Positions 1-6,355 are shown, counted from the stretch's first letter. The stretch: DNA of 6,396 nt from Candidatus Limimorpha equi (GCA_018065885.1 JAGHSL010000090.1:1-6396); one strand, 5' to 3'. The notes: generated by a model from the sequence alone, not told the origin. Numbers and translations: made by a program.

Positions 1-69
1 GACCGAACAAAATATTCACAAATGACCGAACAAATTGACAATAAATGACCGAAAATCAAATTAAATAGT
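1..69 (+). repeat. Three tandem 23-bp GACCGAA units upstream of the ATPase promoter
   Basis: Units begin with GACCGAA at 1, 24 and 47, so the spacing is exactly 23 bp. Units 1 and 2 share GACCGAACAAA at their left end and a nearly identical AAAT-type right end. Unit 3 keeps GACCGAA and then diverges into A/T. The last unit ends where the -33 box of the downstream promoter begins (69-72). The window opens on the first base of a unit, so more copies may lie to the left. Regular spacing next to a promoter suggests a cooperative protein-binding array, perhaps an operator; this function is inferred. Confidence 0.75.
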
Positions 70-98
70 TTGTAATTAAAATAAAATCAGTAATTTTG
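69..98 (+). promoter_or_regulatory. Bacteroidota-type promoter for the ATPase gene
   Basis: TTTG at 69-72 and TAATTTTG at 91-98 are separated by 18 bp. This fits the Bacteroidota TTTG/TAnnTTTG arrangement, whose usual spacer is about 19-20. Transcription would start near 103-106, giving a leader of about 20 nt before the ATG at 124. No Shine-Dalgarno sequence is visible, as is common in this phylum. Confidence 0.7.
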
Positions 99-123
99 CA
101 GCGAAATCACAAATCGATGCATT

Positions 124-1401
124 ATGAATCGGGAATATAAGCAGCGTATAGCAGACAAACTGCTTGCACGCAAATTGGCCGGCAAAGGAGCCGTGCTGAT
201 TGAAGGGCCGAAATGGTGCGGCAAAACAACCACAGCACGGCAACAGGCTAAGAGCATACTCGACCTTGGCGACAGCGATGTCTTGAGACAAAGCCAGCAA
301 ATGATGGATGTCAGCCCCAAGACTTTGCTGCAAGGCGAAACGCCCCGACTAATCGATGAGTGGCAAACCATTCCGTCGTTGTGGGATAGTATCCGAAGCG
401 AAGTGGATAGCCGTGGCGATTTTTCCCAGTTTATACTTACAGGTTCATCAGTTCTTCCTCAAGCCGACGAAACTGTGCATAGCGGAACAGGACGAATTGC
501 CCGTGTCAAAATGAGGCCAATGAGCCTTTTCGAGTCGGGCGAATCATTGGGAAGCATTAGCTTGAAAAACTTGTTTGAAGGTGGCGTTATCGAGCCTCAA
601 TTAAACAAACTTAGTCTTGAAGATTTGGCTTTCCTTATTTGCCGAGGCGGGTGGCCGCAGGCTACATTCCTGCATGGCGAATTGGCTCTGGATCAAGCTC
701 TGGATTATGTTGACGCTGTGACAGAGATTGACATACAGCGGGTTGACGGTGTGAAGCGCAATCCCGGCCGTGCAAGGCTTTTGCTACGGTCATACGCCAG
801 AAACATTGCCCAGCAGGTTTCGTATGGAACCATTAAGGCCGACATGTTGTCGAATGATGCCAAATCGCTGGATGAAGATACGGTGGCCGACTATATAAAG
901 GCGTTGAAACGATTGTTTGTCGTTGAAGACTTAGAGGCTTGGAATCCCAATATTCGGAGCAAGTCGGCAATTCGAACCAGTGATACCAGACATTTCGTTG
1001 ATCCCAGCATTGGAACCGCTGCCCTTGGCCTTGGCCCCAGCGACCTGATTAATGACTTGAATTCCTTTGGCTTGTTCTTTGAAGACCTTGCTGTGCGTGA
1101 TTTGCGTGTGTTTGCTGAAGCTCTCGATGGCCGGTTGTATCATTATCGTGACAGTTCAGGTCTTGAATGTGACACGGTGCTGCATCGCCGAAACGGAACA
1201 TACGCCCTTGTTGAAGTGAAACTCGGTGGAACGAAACTTATTGAAGAAGGTGTAAGTTCGCTTCAAGCCCTCGCCAATACCATTGACACAAGCAGAATGC
1301 CAGCCCCTTCATTCAAAATGGTTTTGACCGCAGTCGGACAATATGCCTACCAGCGAAAGGATGGCATCTTCGTCGTCCCAATCGGTTGCTTGAAAGATTG
1401 A
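124..1401 (+). CDS. AAA-type ATPase with C-terminal DUF4143 region
   Basis: This 425-aa cytoplasmic protein belongs to the widespread AAA_14/DUF4143 ATPase family, whose physiological role is not established. A Walker A motif GPKWCGKT lies at residues 28-35, a Walker B motif LIDEWQ at 76-81 and a sensor-1-like FILTGSS at 103-109. The conserved family stretch GTGRI...MRPMSLFESGES follows at about 127-145. The C-terminal region, from about residue 210, contains HFVDPSIG and then a PD-(D/E)XK-nuclease-like arrangement: D350 in GLECD, with E364 and K366 in ALVEVK. All expected residues look intact and the length is normal for the family, so the gene appears functional. The ATG at 124 fits the promoter at 69-98 and the MNREYKQRI start. 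It stands alone, with repeats upstream and a terminator downstream, which resembles an accessory locus. Family assignment is strong; any role in defence or DNA processing is speculation. Confidence 0.93.
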   Translation: MNREYKQRIADKLLARKLAGKGAVLIEGPKWCGKTTTARQQAKSILDLGDSDVLRQSQQMMDVSPKTLLQGETPRLIDEWQTIPSLWDSIRSEVDSRGDFSQFILTGSSVLPQADETVHSGTGRIARVKMRPMSLFESGESLGSISLKNLFEGGVIEPQLNKLSLEDLAFLICRGGWPQATFLHGELALDQALDYVDAVTEIDIQRVDGVKRNPGRARLLLRSYARNIAQQVSYGTIKADMLSNDAKSLDEDTVADYIKALKRLFVVEDLEAWNPNIRSKSAIRTSDTRHFVDPSIGTAALGLGPSDLINDLNSFGLFFEDLAVRDLRVFAEALDGRLYHYRDSSGLECDTVLHRRNGTYALVEVKLGGTKLIEEGVSSLQALANTIDTSRMPAPSFKMVLTAVGQYAYQRKDGIFVVPIGCLKD

Positions 1402-1470
1402 GAATCAATTAATAATGTGGTTTTTTACATAATCCATTGATATTGAAATAGGTTTGGCCTTCGGTATCAA

Positions 1471-1505
1471 AAAAGAGTCTTGGCTGAACAAACCAAGGCT
1501 CTTTT
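1471..1505. terminator. Hairpin terminator between convergent genes
   Basis: A 13-bp stem (AAAAGAGTCTTGG at 1471-1483 and CCAAGGCTCTTTT at 1493-1505) encloses a 9-base loop. On the plus strand the one imperfect pair is a U-G wobble and the stem is followed by CGTTTTT. On the minus strand the same position becomes a C/A mismatch, but the stem is followed by an uninterrupted run of six T. It lies between the stop codons of the ATPase (1401) and the minus-strand receptor (1584), so it probably serves both genes. Confidence 0.85.
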
Positions 1506-1583
1506 CGTTTTTAAGCATTTTCTTGTATGCCTTGGTAATCTCAAATTACCTGTAAAATGACGGAATAAAATCAAAACAGCTTC

Positions 1584-3866
1584 TTATATCTTCAAGTTCA
1601 GCCCCACAAAATAACTGCGAGGGGTGAAAGGACCATAAATGTAACCGGCATCCTTGTTCATTCCCTTGTCCATATCGCGTTGGTATTGATCTAACAGATT
1701 CTTGACACCGGCATTAATTTCTAAGGTGTAATTTTTGTAAAGCGGTATTTCATAAGCAATGCGAATGTCCCACTCAATAAACACAGGCGTTTCCACTTCT
1801 TCATCTTGTGGAATAAAACCTGCGTAATGCTCCACCAGCATACTTCCGGTAATTTTTCCATTTGTAGTGATGGTAAAACCTTTGACAGGACGTAGATGCA
1901 CCATGAAGAATCCATAATGGTCGGGGGCACGAAACATGCGTTTTTGCGGTGCAATGGTCGGACTCCATTGAAACGGCTCTATATAACGGCTTTTCTCGTA
2001 TGTATAGCCCATCTGCATGGTAAATAATCTGCCGTATCCAACTTTTCCCTCTACATTTATCCCTGCCACCCGTGCGCCGGTAGTATTGACACGCATGAGC
2101 AAGAGATTTCCCTGCTCGTCATATCCTTCTTCACGCAAAGCAAAGACATCATTGAGTTGGGTGAAGAACCCTTCTGCCGTGAGGTTTATATCCCATTTGC
2201 CAATCGACTTGTACCAATCGACACTTGACGTGACCGAGTGACTGCGTTCCTCTTTGAGATTCGGGTCGATGGAAATCAAATGCACCTCTCCTCCAACGGC
2301 TCCTACATGCAAGTCTTCATCGTAGGTCTGTGGAGCACGGTAGCCGCCTGCATATCCTACCCGAAAAATCAAGTCATTGATAGGCGTATATCGCACATTG
2401 GCTCGTGGGGTAAAGATGAGTTTGGTTAATAGATTATGTCTCTCCAACCTTCCGCCAATCAGCACTGACCATTTGGTGTTTTTCCACTCATTTTGGACGT
2501 ATCCGCCATAGAGGTGAACAGTTTGCCTTAGGTCGCGATGATATCCCAATATCCTGTCGTGCAATTGATTGGACGAATATTCCACACCTGCACTCAAGTC
2601 AGCCGGCATTTGACCGCAAGGATAGGAGAAACGATACTGGCCTCCCACAACGGCTGTAATATCTTTGGATTGTCCATAGGCGTTGGGGTTATAGTTCGTG
2701 CCAAAATAACTTTCGCGAGCCGTATGCTGGAACGAAGCGTATGGTGTCACACAATGTCGATTGTCGGCTGTGAAATAGTCCCAACGAAGACTGCCTGCAT
2801 TAATCTGGTGCTTTAGTTGTTCGGTCAAGGGCGACTCATGGGGTTGTAAGGAATCAATACCATAACCACCACGACGGAATTCTGATGTATGGTGGTACTC
2901 CAATGTAATCTTGGAATAAGAAGTCGTTCTGAAGAAACTGCGGAAGCCCAATGTGGTTGTCTGCAATTTAGGGATGTCGCTGTATCCATCGTTGTCACGA
3001 TCGTATTGTTTCCGGTCGCGTTGAACGCCAAAGATATATGTTCCCACCTTTTCATTAGGCGATAGTACCGATGCATTGATGTTGGTATTGATGTCATAGG
3101 AGCCTGTTTCGGTAAAAAGACTTTGATTGTTGAGGCTTATATAGTTTCGGCTCGGTTCTTTGGTGATGATATTGACAACACCACCTATGGCATTCGCCCC
3201 GAACAAAGCACTGCATCCACCTCGTATCACTTCTATTCTGTCCACCATGCCTGTAGGTATCTGTTCTAACCCATAAACGCTGGCTAAAGAAGAAAATATG
3301 GGGCGTGAATCCAATAGAATTTGGCTGTATTGGCCATCTAAACCATTGATATGCAGTTGGGGAACCCCACAATTGCTACACGACATCTCAACCCGCAACC
3401 CCGGCTGGAAATTCAGCACGTCGGCCATCGAGTTAGAGCATGTGTTTTCTATGGTATGGGGAGAAATGACATTCACGATAGATGCCACTTCTTTTTGTTT
3501 GGTCTCATATTTATTGGCAGAGACCACGACATTTTCAAGTAAATAACTTGTTTCTTCGATTTCCACATTACAAATATAGGTGGAATCCGCTTCAATCAGA
3601 ACAGGCACTTCTTTCGTTTTATACCCTACGAAAGAAAAGGCAAGGACTTGCTGTCCAATAGGAACATTTTTCAGGAAATAATGACCACTCTCGTCGGTTG
3701 TCGAACCAATAGATGTGCCTTTGAGATGTACATTGATGTAGCTCAAAGGCTCTTTGGTTGCAGCATCTAATACATGACCAGCAATGTGAGAGTGTGTTGC
3801 GGCATGTAGATGTATGGCACACAAACACAGCATGGCCATACAAAATTGTTTTTGTATAGTTGACAT
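1584..3866 (-). CDS. TonB-dependent outer-membrane receptor
   Basis: This 760-aa protein imports a ligand across the outer membrane using TonB/ExbBD energy. Residues 1-22 form a signal peptide ending LHA before ATHSH. Residues about 28-110 are a carboxypeptidase-regulatory-like beta domain (GHVLDAATKEPLSYINVHLKG...FVGYKTKEVPV) typical of Bacteroidota receptors. The plug spans about 120-236 and ends in the diagnostic VDRIEVIRGG...ALFGANAIGGVVNIITK. The rest is the 22-strand barrel, with GYRAPQTYDEDLHVG near the middle and an aromatic-rich last strand SYFVGLNLKI. The plug carries CSNCG (C163, C166) just before QLHINGLDGQYSQILLDSRP, a signature seen in a BtuB/HmuR-like subgroup; C218 sits where many relatives have glycine. 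No SusD partner is adjacent, arguing against a glycan system. The upstream neighbour is a His-rich protein 87 bp away with no promoter in the gap, so co-transcription is likely. The substrate is not determinable; a metal, haem or cobamide are candidates. Confidence 0.93.
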   Translation of the reverse strand: MSTIQKQFCMAMLCLCAIHLHAATHSHIAGHVLDAATKEPLSYINVHLKGTSIGSTTDESGHYFLKNVPIGQQVLAFSFVGYKTKEVPVLIEADSTYICNVEIEETSYLLENVVVSANKYETKQKEVASIVNVISPHTIENTCSNSMADVLNFQPGLRVEMSCSNCGVPQLHINGLDGQYSQILLDSRPIFSSLASVYGLEQIPTGMVDRIEVIRGGCSALFGANAIGGVVNIITKEPSRNYISLNNQSLFTETGSYDINTNINASVLSPNEKVGTYIFGVQRDRKQYDRDNDGYSDIPKLQTTTLGFRSFFRTTSYSKITLEYHHTSEFRRGGYGIDSLQPHESPLTEQLKHQINAGSLRWDYFTADNRHCVTPYASFQHTARESYFGTNYNPNAYGQSKDITAVVGGQYRFSYPCGQMPADLSAGVEYSSNQLHDRILGYHRDLRQTVHLYGGYVQNEWKNTKWSVLIGGRLERHNLLTKLIFTPRANVRYTPINDLIFRVGYAGGYRAPQTYDEDLHVGAVGGEVHLISIDPNLKEERSHSVTSSVDWYKSIGKWDINLTAEGFFTQLNDVFALREEGYDEQGNLLLMRVNTTGARVAGINVEGKVGYGRLFTMQMGYTYEKSRYIEPFQWSPTIAPQKRMFRAPDHYGFFMVHLRPVKGFTITTNGKITGSMLVEHYAGFIPQDEEVETPVFIEWDIRIAYEIPLYKNYTLEINAGVKNLLDQYQRDMDKGMNKDAGYIYGPFTPRSYFVGLNLKI

Positions 3867-3953
3867 ATCTAAATACCAGTTTAAGACCTCTATCCGAGAA
3901 TAGAAGTCGAATTAAAATAATACGTAAAAAATAATTGAAGATCAGGCAATCGT

Positions 3954-4313
3954 TTATGCCGACGGAGGGGCTCTCCGACCAAAATGTATGCTATGAACCT
4001 GTGGAGCCAGACATTCCTGTACATGATGGATGGTCTCAATTACATAATCAATAGGGCTAATATTGGTGTTCCCATTGGTGTCGGTAAAGAGGAATTGGCT
4101 ATTGATTGTCGCAATGAGATTTATCTGCCAGGTGCTGTGCCCACCGTCGTTGGAAGCATGGTGCGAATTTCTATGGACATGGGAGTGAACAATCGTTACT
4201 CCATTCACTACATGTGAATGCACAAAGCAGTTCACATCAATATAATACGCGGCAAAGAGCAACAATAAAGCTGCTGCTAATCCACGTTTATATGAAGTTA
4301 GAGATTTATGCAT
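3954..4313 (-). CDS. Small His-rich exported or membrane-anchored protein
   Basis: This 119-aa protein starts MHKSLTSYKRG, followed by a hydrophobic segment at residues 11-25 (GLAAALLLLFAAYYI) that can act as a signal anchor, placing the rest in the periplasm. Directly after it comes a histidine cluster, VHSHVVNGVTIVHSHVHRN at 31-49, then HH at 51-52 and H59. There are 13 histidines in all, and two more pairs or singles near the C-terminus (H96-H97, H107, H110). It ends RRAPPSA. The HSHxxNGVTIVHSH pattern is one I associate with uncharacterised Bacteroidota proteins next to TonB receptors; this is recollection, not a search result. Spaced HxH motifs suggest zinc, copper, nickel or cobalt binding. 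It is the first gene of the minus-strand unit, directly behind the promoter at 4361-4391, and precedes the TonB receptor. A metal-donor or metal-sensing role for that receptor is inference. Confidence 0.85.
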   Translation of the reverse strand: MHKSLTSYKRGLAAALLLLFAAYYIDVNCFVHSHVVNGVTIVHSHVHRNSHHASNDGGHSTWQINLIATINSQFLFTDTNGNTNISPIDYVIETIHHVQECLAPQVHSIHFGRRAPPSA

Positions 4314-4360
4314 TCATTTATGGTAAATTCTATTTAGTTCATATCATCCAAAACCGAGTG

Positions 4361-4391
4361 CAAAGGTACAGCTTTGTTTGGCATTAACAAA
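4361..4391 (-). promoter_or_regulatory. Promoter of the His-rich protein/TonB receptor unit
   Basis: Read on the minus strand, TTTG (4391-4388) is followed after 19 bp by TACCTTTG (4368-4361), a perfect match to the Bacteroidota -33/-7 pattern at the preferred spacing. The expected start is near 4354, about 40 nt before the ATG at 4313. No comparable -7 box exists in the 87-bp gap before the receptor gene, which supports a single transcript. Confidence 0.8.
4373..4391. promoter_or_regulatory. 19-bp palindrome overlapping the minus-strand promoter
   Basis: TTTGTT (4373-4378) and AACAAA (4386-4391) are perfect 6-bp inverted arms separated by 7 bp. The element includes the -33 box and fills most of the spacer of the minus-strand promoter, the classical position for a repressor operator. 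A metal-responsive repressor of the Fur/Zur type would suit the genes, but the sequence is not a recognisable Fur or Zur consensus. Confidence 0.45.
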
Positions 4392-4410
4392 TGGTTTCCG
4401 TAATTTTTCA

Positions 4411-4448
4411 TTTTTTGATTAAATGCAAAAATAACATTAATCAAAAAA
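4411..4448. repeat. Inverted repeat between divergent promoters
   Basis: TTTTTTGATTAA (4411-4422) and TTAATCAAAAAA (4437-4448) are perfect 12-bp inverted arms around 14 bp. Allowing one bulged A extends the pairing by two more bases into ATG/CAT. The repeat lies 19 bp upstream of the minus-strand -33 box and 7 bp upstream of the plus-strand -33 box, so it could be a shared regulator site. On RNA it could also form a hairpin, but neither promoter would transcribe it. Confidence 0.6.
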
Positions 4449-4455
4449 AGAAAAG

Positions 4456-4487
4456 ATTGCTTACCAATGGTAATTTTCGTATTTTTG
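4456..4487 (+). promoter_or_regulatory. Promoter of the NifU-like/GGGtGRT operon
   Basis: ATTG (4456-4459) and TATTTTTG (4480-4487) are separated by 20 bp, matching the Bacteroidota -33/-7 pattern. Transcription would begin near 4494, giving a roughly 45-nt leader that is very rich in A (AAACAAAGCAAACAAAAAC), as in well-translated genes of this phylum. This placement rules out the in-frame ATG at 4467 as the main start, because it lies upstream of the -7 box. Confidence 0.75.
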
Positions 4488-4538
4488 CGCCCCATTAAAC
4501 AAAGCAAACAAAAACAACAAATAAACAATTCAACAATA

Positions 4539-5231
4539 ATGATTTACACACAAGAAGTGCAACATCAATGTTGCGTGAAGAAAGGCGCCAACCATCCTTG
4601 CGCTCCGATTCCGGAAGAAGGCAAATGGGTTCGCGCTAAGGAAATCAAGGATATCAGTGGTTTCACCCACGGTATCGGTTGGTGCGCTCCTCAGCAGGGT
4701 GCCTGCAAACTGACCCTCAATGTGAAGGACGGCATCATCCAAGAAGCTCTCGTTGAGACACTTGGCTGCTCAGGCATGACCCACTCGGCTGCCATGGCTT
4801 CTGAAATCTTGCCAGGCAAGACCATTCTGGAAGCCTTGAACACCGACCTCGTTTGCGATGCCATCAATACCGCCATGCGCGAGATTTTCCTGCAAATCGT
4901 TTACGGCCGCTCACAGTCGGCTTTCTCAGAAGGCGGCCTCGCCATCGGTGCATCTCTCGAAGACCTCGGTAAAGGTCTCCGCAGCCAAGTCGGCACCATG
5001 TTCGGCACCTTGGAAAAAGGCCCTCGTTACCTCGAAATGACTGAAGGTTACTGCACCCGCGTCGCCCTCGACGAGAATGACGAAATCATTGGTTACGAAT
5101 TTGTCAGCCTTGGCAAGTTCATGGACTTCGTGAAGAAGGGCATTGATGCCAATGAAGCTCTGGAAAAGGCAAAAGGCACCTACGGCCGTTTCGCCGAAGC
5201 CGCTAAATATATTGACCCACGTAAAGAATAA
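4539..5231 (+). CDS. NifU/IscU-like iron-sulfur scaffold-related protein
   Basis: This 230-aa protein starts MIYTQEVQHQCC. The frame is open back to an ATG at 4467, but the promoter -7 box lies downstream of that codon, so 4539 is chosen. Residues about 45-135 resemble the NifU N-terminal/IscU fold: GWCAPQQGACKLTLNVKDGIIQEA, then ETLGCSGMTHSAAMASEILPGKT, matching the IscU pattern of MKL-beta-strand, KTYGCGSAI and VKGK. C77 corresponds to the second IscU cysteine. C49 or C56 may replace the first, but the CGD aspartate is absent and no cysteine occupies the third IscU ligand region. Further cysteines are C11, C12, C21, C106 and C172. The C-terminal part (about 140-230, with SLGKFMDFVKKGIDANEALEKAKG) is not part of classical IscU. 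It is followed after 12 nt by the GGGtGRT gene. Fold relationship is well supported; a true cluster-assembly scaffold role is not, since no cysteine desulfurase or other Isc/Suf gene is nearby. Confidence 0.85.
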   Translation: MIYTQEVQHQCCVKKGANHPCAPIPEEGKWVRAKEIKDISGFTHGIGWCAPQQGACKLTLNVKDGIIQEALVETLGCSGMTHSAAMASEILPGKTILEALNTDLVCDAINTAMREIFLQIVYGRSQSAFSEGGLAIGASLEDLGKGLRSQVGTMFGTLEKGPRYLEMTEGYCTRVALDENDEIIGYEFVSLGKFMDFVKKGIDANEALEKAKGTYGRFAEAAKYIDPRKE

Positions 5232-5236
5232 GGAGG
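5231..5236 (+). promoter_or_regulatory. Strong Shine-Dalgarno before the GGGtGRT gene
   Basis: AGGAGG overlaps the last base of the upstream TAA stop and is spaced 7 nt from the ATG at 5244. A perfect site is notable here because the other genes in the window show none. It fixes the start of the second gene and suggests efficient, possibly coupled, translation. Confidence 0.8.
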
Positions 5237-5243
5237 ATACATC

Positions 5244-6254
5244 ATGGCAAGAAGAGAAGTAAAATTTGAAAGTCAGGAACGTCGTATGGCCAACATCCTG
5301 AAGGCTTTGAACCAGTATGGCATCAAGAGCATCGAAGAAGCTGATGAAATCTGCGAAGCCAAAGGTATCGACCCTTATAAAATGGCAGAGGAAACACAGC
5401 CTATCTGCTTCGAAAACGTGAAATGGGCTTACACTTGCGGTGCTGCCATCGCTATCAAGAAGGGCTGCAAGAGCGCTGCCGAGGCTGCCGAAGCCATTGG
5501 CGAAGGCCTCCAGTCGTTCTGCATCGATGGTTCCGTTGCCGACGACCGTAAGGTCGGTCTGGGCCACGGCAACTTGGCCGCCCGTCTGCTCCGCGAAGAG
5601 ACCGAATGCTTTGCATTTCTCGCTGGTCACGAAAGCTTCGCTGCTGCCGAAGGCGCCATCAAGATTGCTGAAATGGCTAACAAGGTCCGTCAGAAGCCTT
5701 TGCGCGTCATCCTGAATGGTCTTGGCAAGGATGCTGCTAAAATCATCAGCCGCATCAATGGTTTTACCTACTGCCGCACCGAATTCGACTACTACACTGG
5801 CGAAGTGAAAGTCGTTGAACGCACACCTTATTCAAAAGGTCTCCGCTCGAAGGTGAACTGCTATGGTGCCGACGATGTCCGCGAAGGCGTCGCTATCCTT
5901 TGGTTGGAAAACGTCGATGTCTCCATCACCGGTAACTCGACCAACCCGACCCGTTTCCAGCACCCTGTTGCAGGCACCTACAAGAAGGAACGCATCCAGG
6001 CTGGCAAGCCTTATTTCTCAGTGGCATCAGGTGGTGGCACAGGCCGCACCTTGCATCCTGACAACATGGCCGCTGGTCCTGCCTCATACGGCATGACCGA
6101 CACCATGGGCCGTATGCACAGCGATGCTCAGTTTGCAGGTTCTTCATCAGTCCCGGCACACGTCGAGATGATGGGCTTCCTCGGCATGGGCAACAACCCG
6201 ATGGTGGGCGCTACCGTCGCCGTCGCCGTCGCCGTTGAGCAGGCAATGAAATAA
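5244..6254 (+). CDS. GGGtGRT-family protein of unknown function
   Basis: This 336-aa soluble protein has no signal peptide and carries the family-defining SGGGTGRT motif at residues 262-269, followed by a highly ordered C-terminus (LHPDNMAAGPASYGMTDTMGRMHSDAQF and ending VAVAVAVEQAMK). Other likely conserved blocks are GLGHGNLAARLLREE at 105-119 and GNSTNPTRFQHPVAGTY at 230-246. There are eight cysteines (37, 55, 65, 75, 93, 122, 177, 206), enough for metal or cluster ligation, though no classic CxxC ferredoxin pattern is present. The glycine-rich GGGTGRT could be a phosphate- or nucleotide-binding turn, but it is not a standard P-loop because no lysine follows. It is tightly linked to the NifU-like gene upstream, sharing its transcript. 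The family has no established biochemical function that I know of. Both genes use GGC, GCC and CGC/CGT-rich codons compared with the more A/T-rich receptor gene, consistent with high expression. The ATG is fixed by the AGGAGG at 5231. Confidence 0.92.
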   Translation: MARREVKFESQERRMANILKALNQYGIKSIEEADEICEAKGIDPYKMAEETQPICFENVKWAYTCGAAIAIKKGCKSAAEAAEAIGEGLQSFCIDGSVADDRKVGLGHGNLAARLLREETECFAFLAGHESFAAAEGAIKIAEMANKVRQKPLRVILNGLGKDAAKIISRINGFTYCRTEFDYYTGEVKVVERTPYSKGLRSKVNCYGADDVREGVAILWLENVDVSITGNSTNPTRFQHPVAGTYKKERIQAGKPYFSVASGGGTGRTLHPDNMAAGPASYGMTDTMGRMHSDAQFAGSSSVPAHVEMMGFLGMGNNPMVGATVAVAVAVEQAMK

Positions 6255-6269
6255 GTTTGGATTTAACAC

Positions 6270-6297
6270 CCGCTCATTGAGCTTGTCGAAATGGCGG
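6270..6297. repeat. REP-like palindrome with GAGCTTGTCGA loop
   Basis: CCGC-T-CATT (6270-6278) pairs with AATG-GCGG (6290-6297), giving 8 bp with one bulged T around the 11-base loop GAGCTTGTCGA. The TGAGCTTGTCGAA core is familiar from dispersed extragenic palindromes in many bacterial genomes. That identification is from memory and could not be checked against the rest of this genome. Confidence 0.5.
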
Positions 6298-6309
6298 ATT
6301 GATGAATTT

Positions 6310-6355
6310 AAGGATTCAAAGATTTAAAATTTAAAGATTTAAGATTTGAATCCTT
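6310..6355. repeat. A/T-rich inverted repeat with internal GATTTAAA units
   Basis: AAGGATTCAAA (6310-6320) and TTTGAATCCTT (6345-6355) are perfect 11-bp inverted arms. The 24 bases between them are made of variants of GATTTAAA in direct orientation. It is downstream of the operon and lacks a T-tract, so it is more likely a dispersed intergenic repeat or an mRNA 3'-end stabiliser than the terminator. Confidence 0.55.

Noticed and set aside
1..69. CRISPR array or plasmid replication origin
   Set aside because: The 23-bp units have no unique spacers and diverge quickly, so it is not CRISPR. No replication initiator gene is present, and the adjacent gene is a DUF4143 ATPase with a normal promoter.
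1449..1456. TAGGTTTG, a -7-like box upstream of the hairpin at 1471, as a possible small-RNA promoter
   Set aside because: No TTTG or TTG sits at the required distance upstream, and the resulting transcript would be only the terminator hairpin.
1584..3866. SusC-type glycan importer
   Set aside because: No SusD-like lipoprotein is adjacent, the 760-aa length is short for SusC (usually about 1000), and the plug carries the CSNCG signature of another receptor subgroup.
3984..4217. Plus-strand 77-codon frame opposite the His-rich gene
   Set aside because: The minus-strand frame has a clear hydrophobic segment, His motifs and a good promoter. The plus frame has no such support.
4467..4538. Upstream in-frame ATG extending the NifU-like protein by 24 residues
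   Set aside because: The -7 box TATTTTTG at 4480-4487 lies inside this extension, and the extra residues (MVIFVFLRPIKQSKQKQQ) reflect promoter and A-rich leader sequence rather than protein.
4926..5630. 234-codon minus-strand open frame opposite the NifU-like/GGGtGRT junction
   Set aside because: It spans two real genes and their gap in antisense, has low-complexity Phe/Ala-rich composition, no recognisable domain and no promoter. It is explained by the codon bias of the sense genes.
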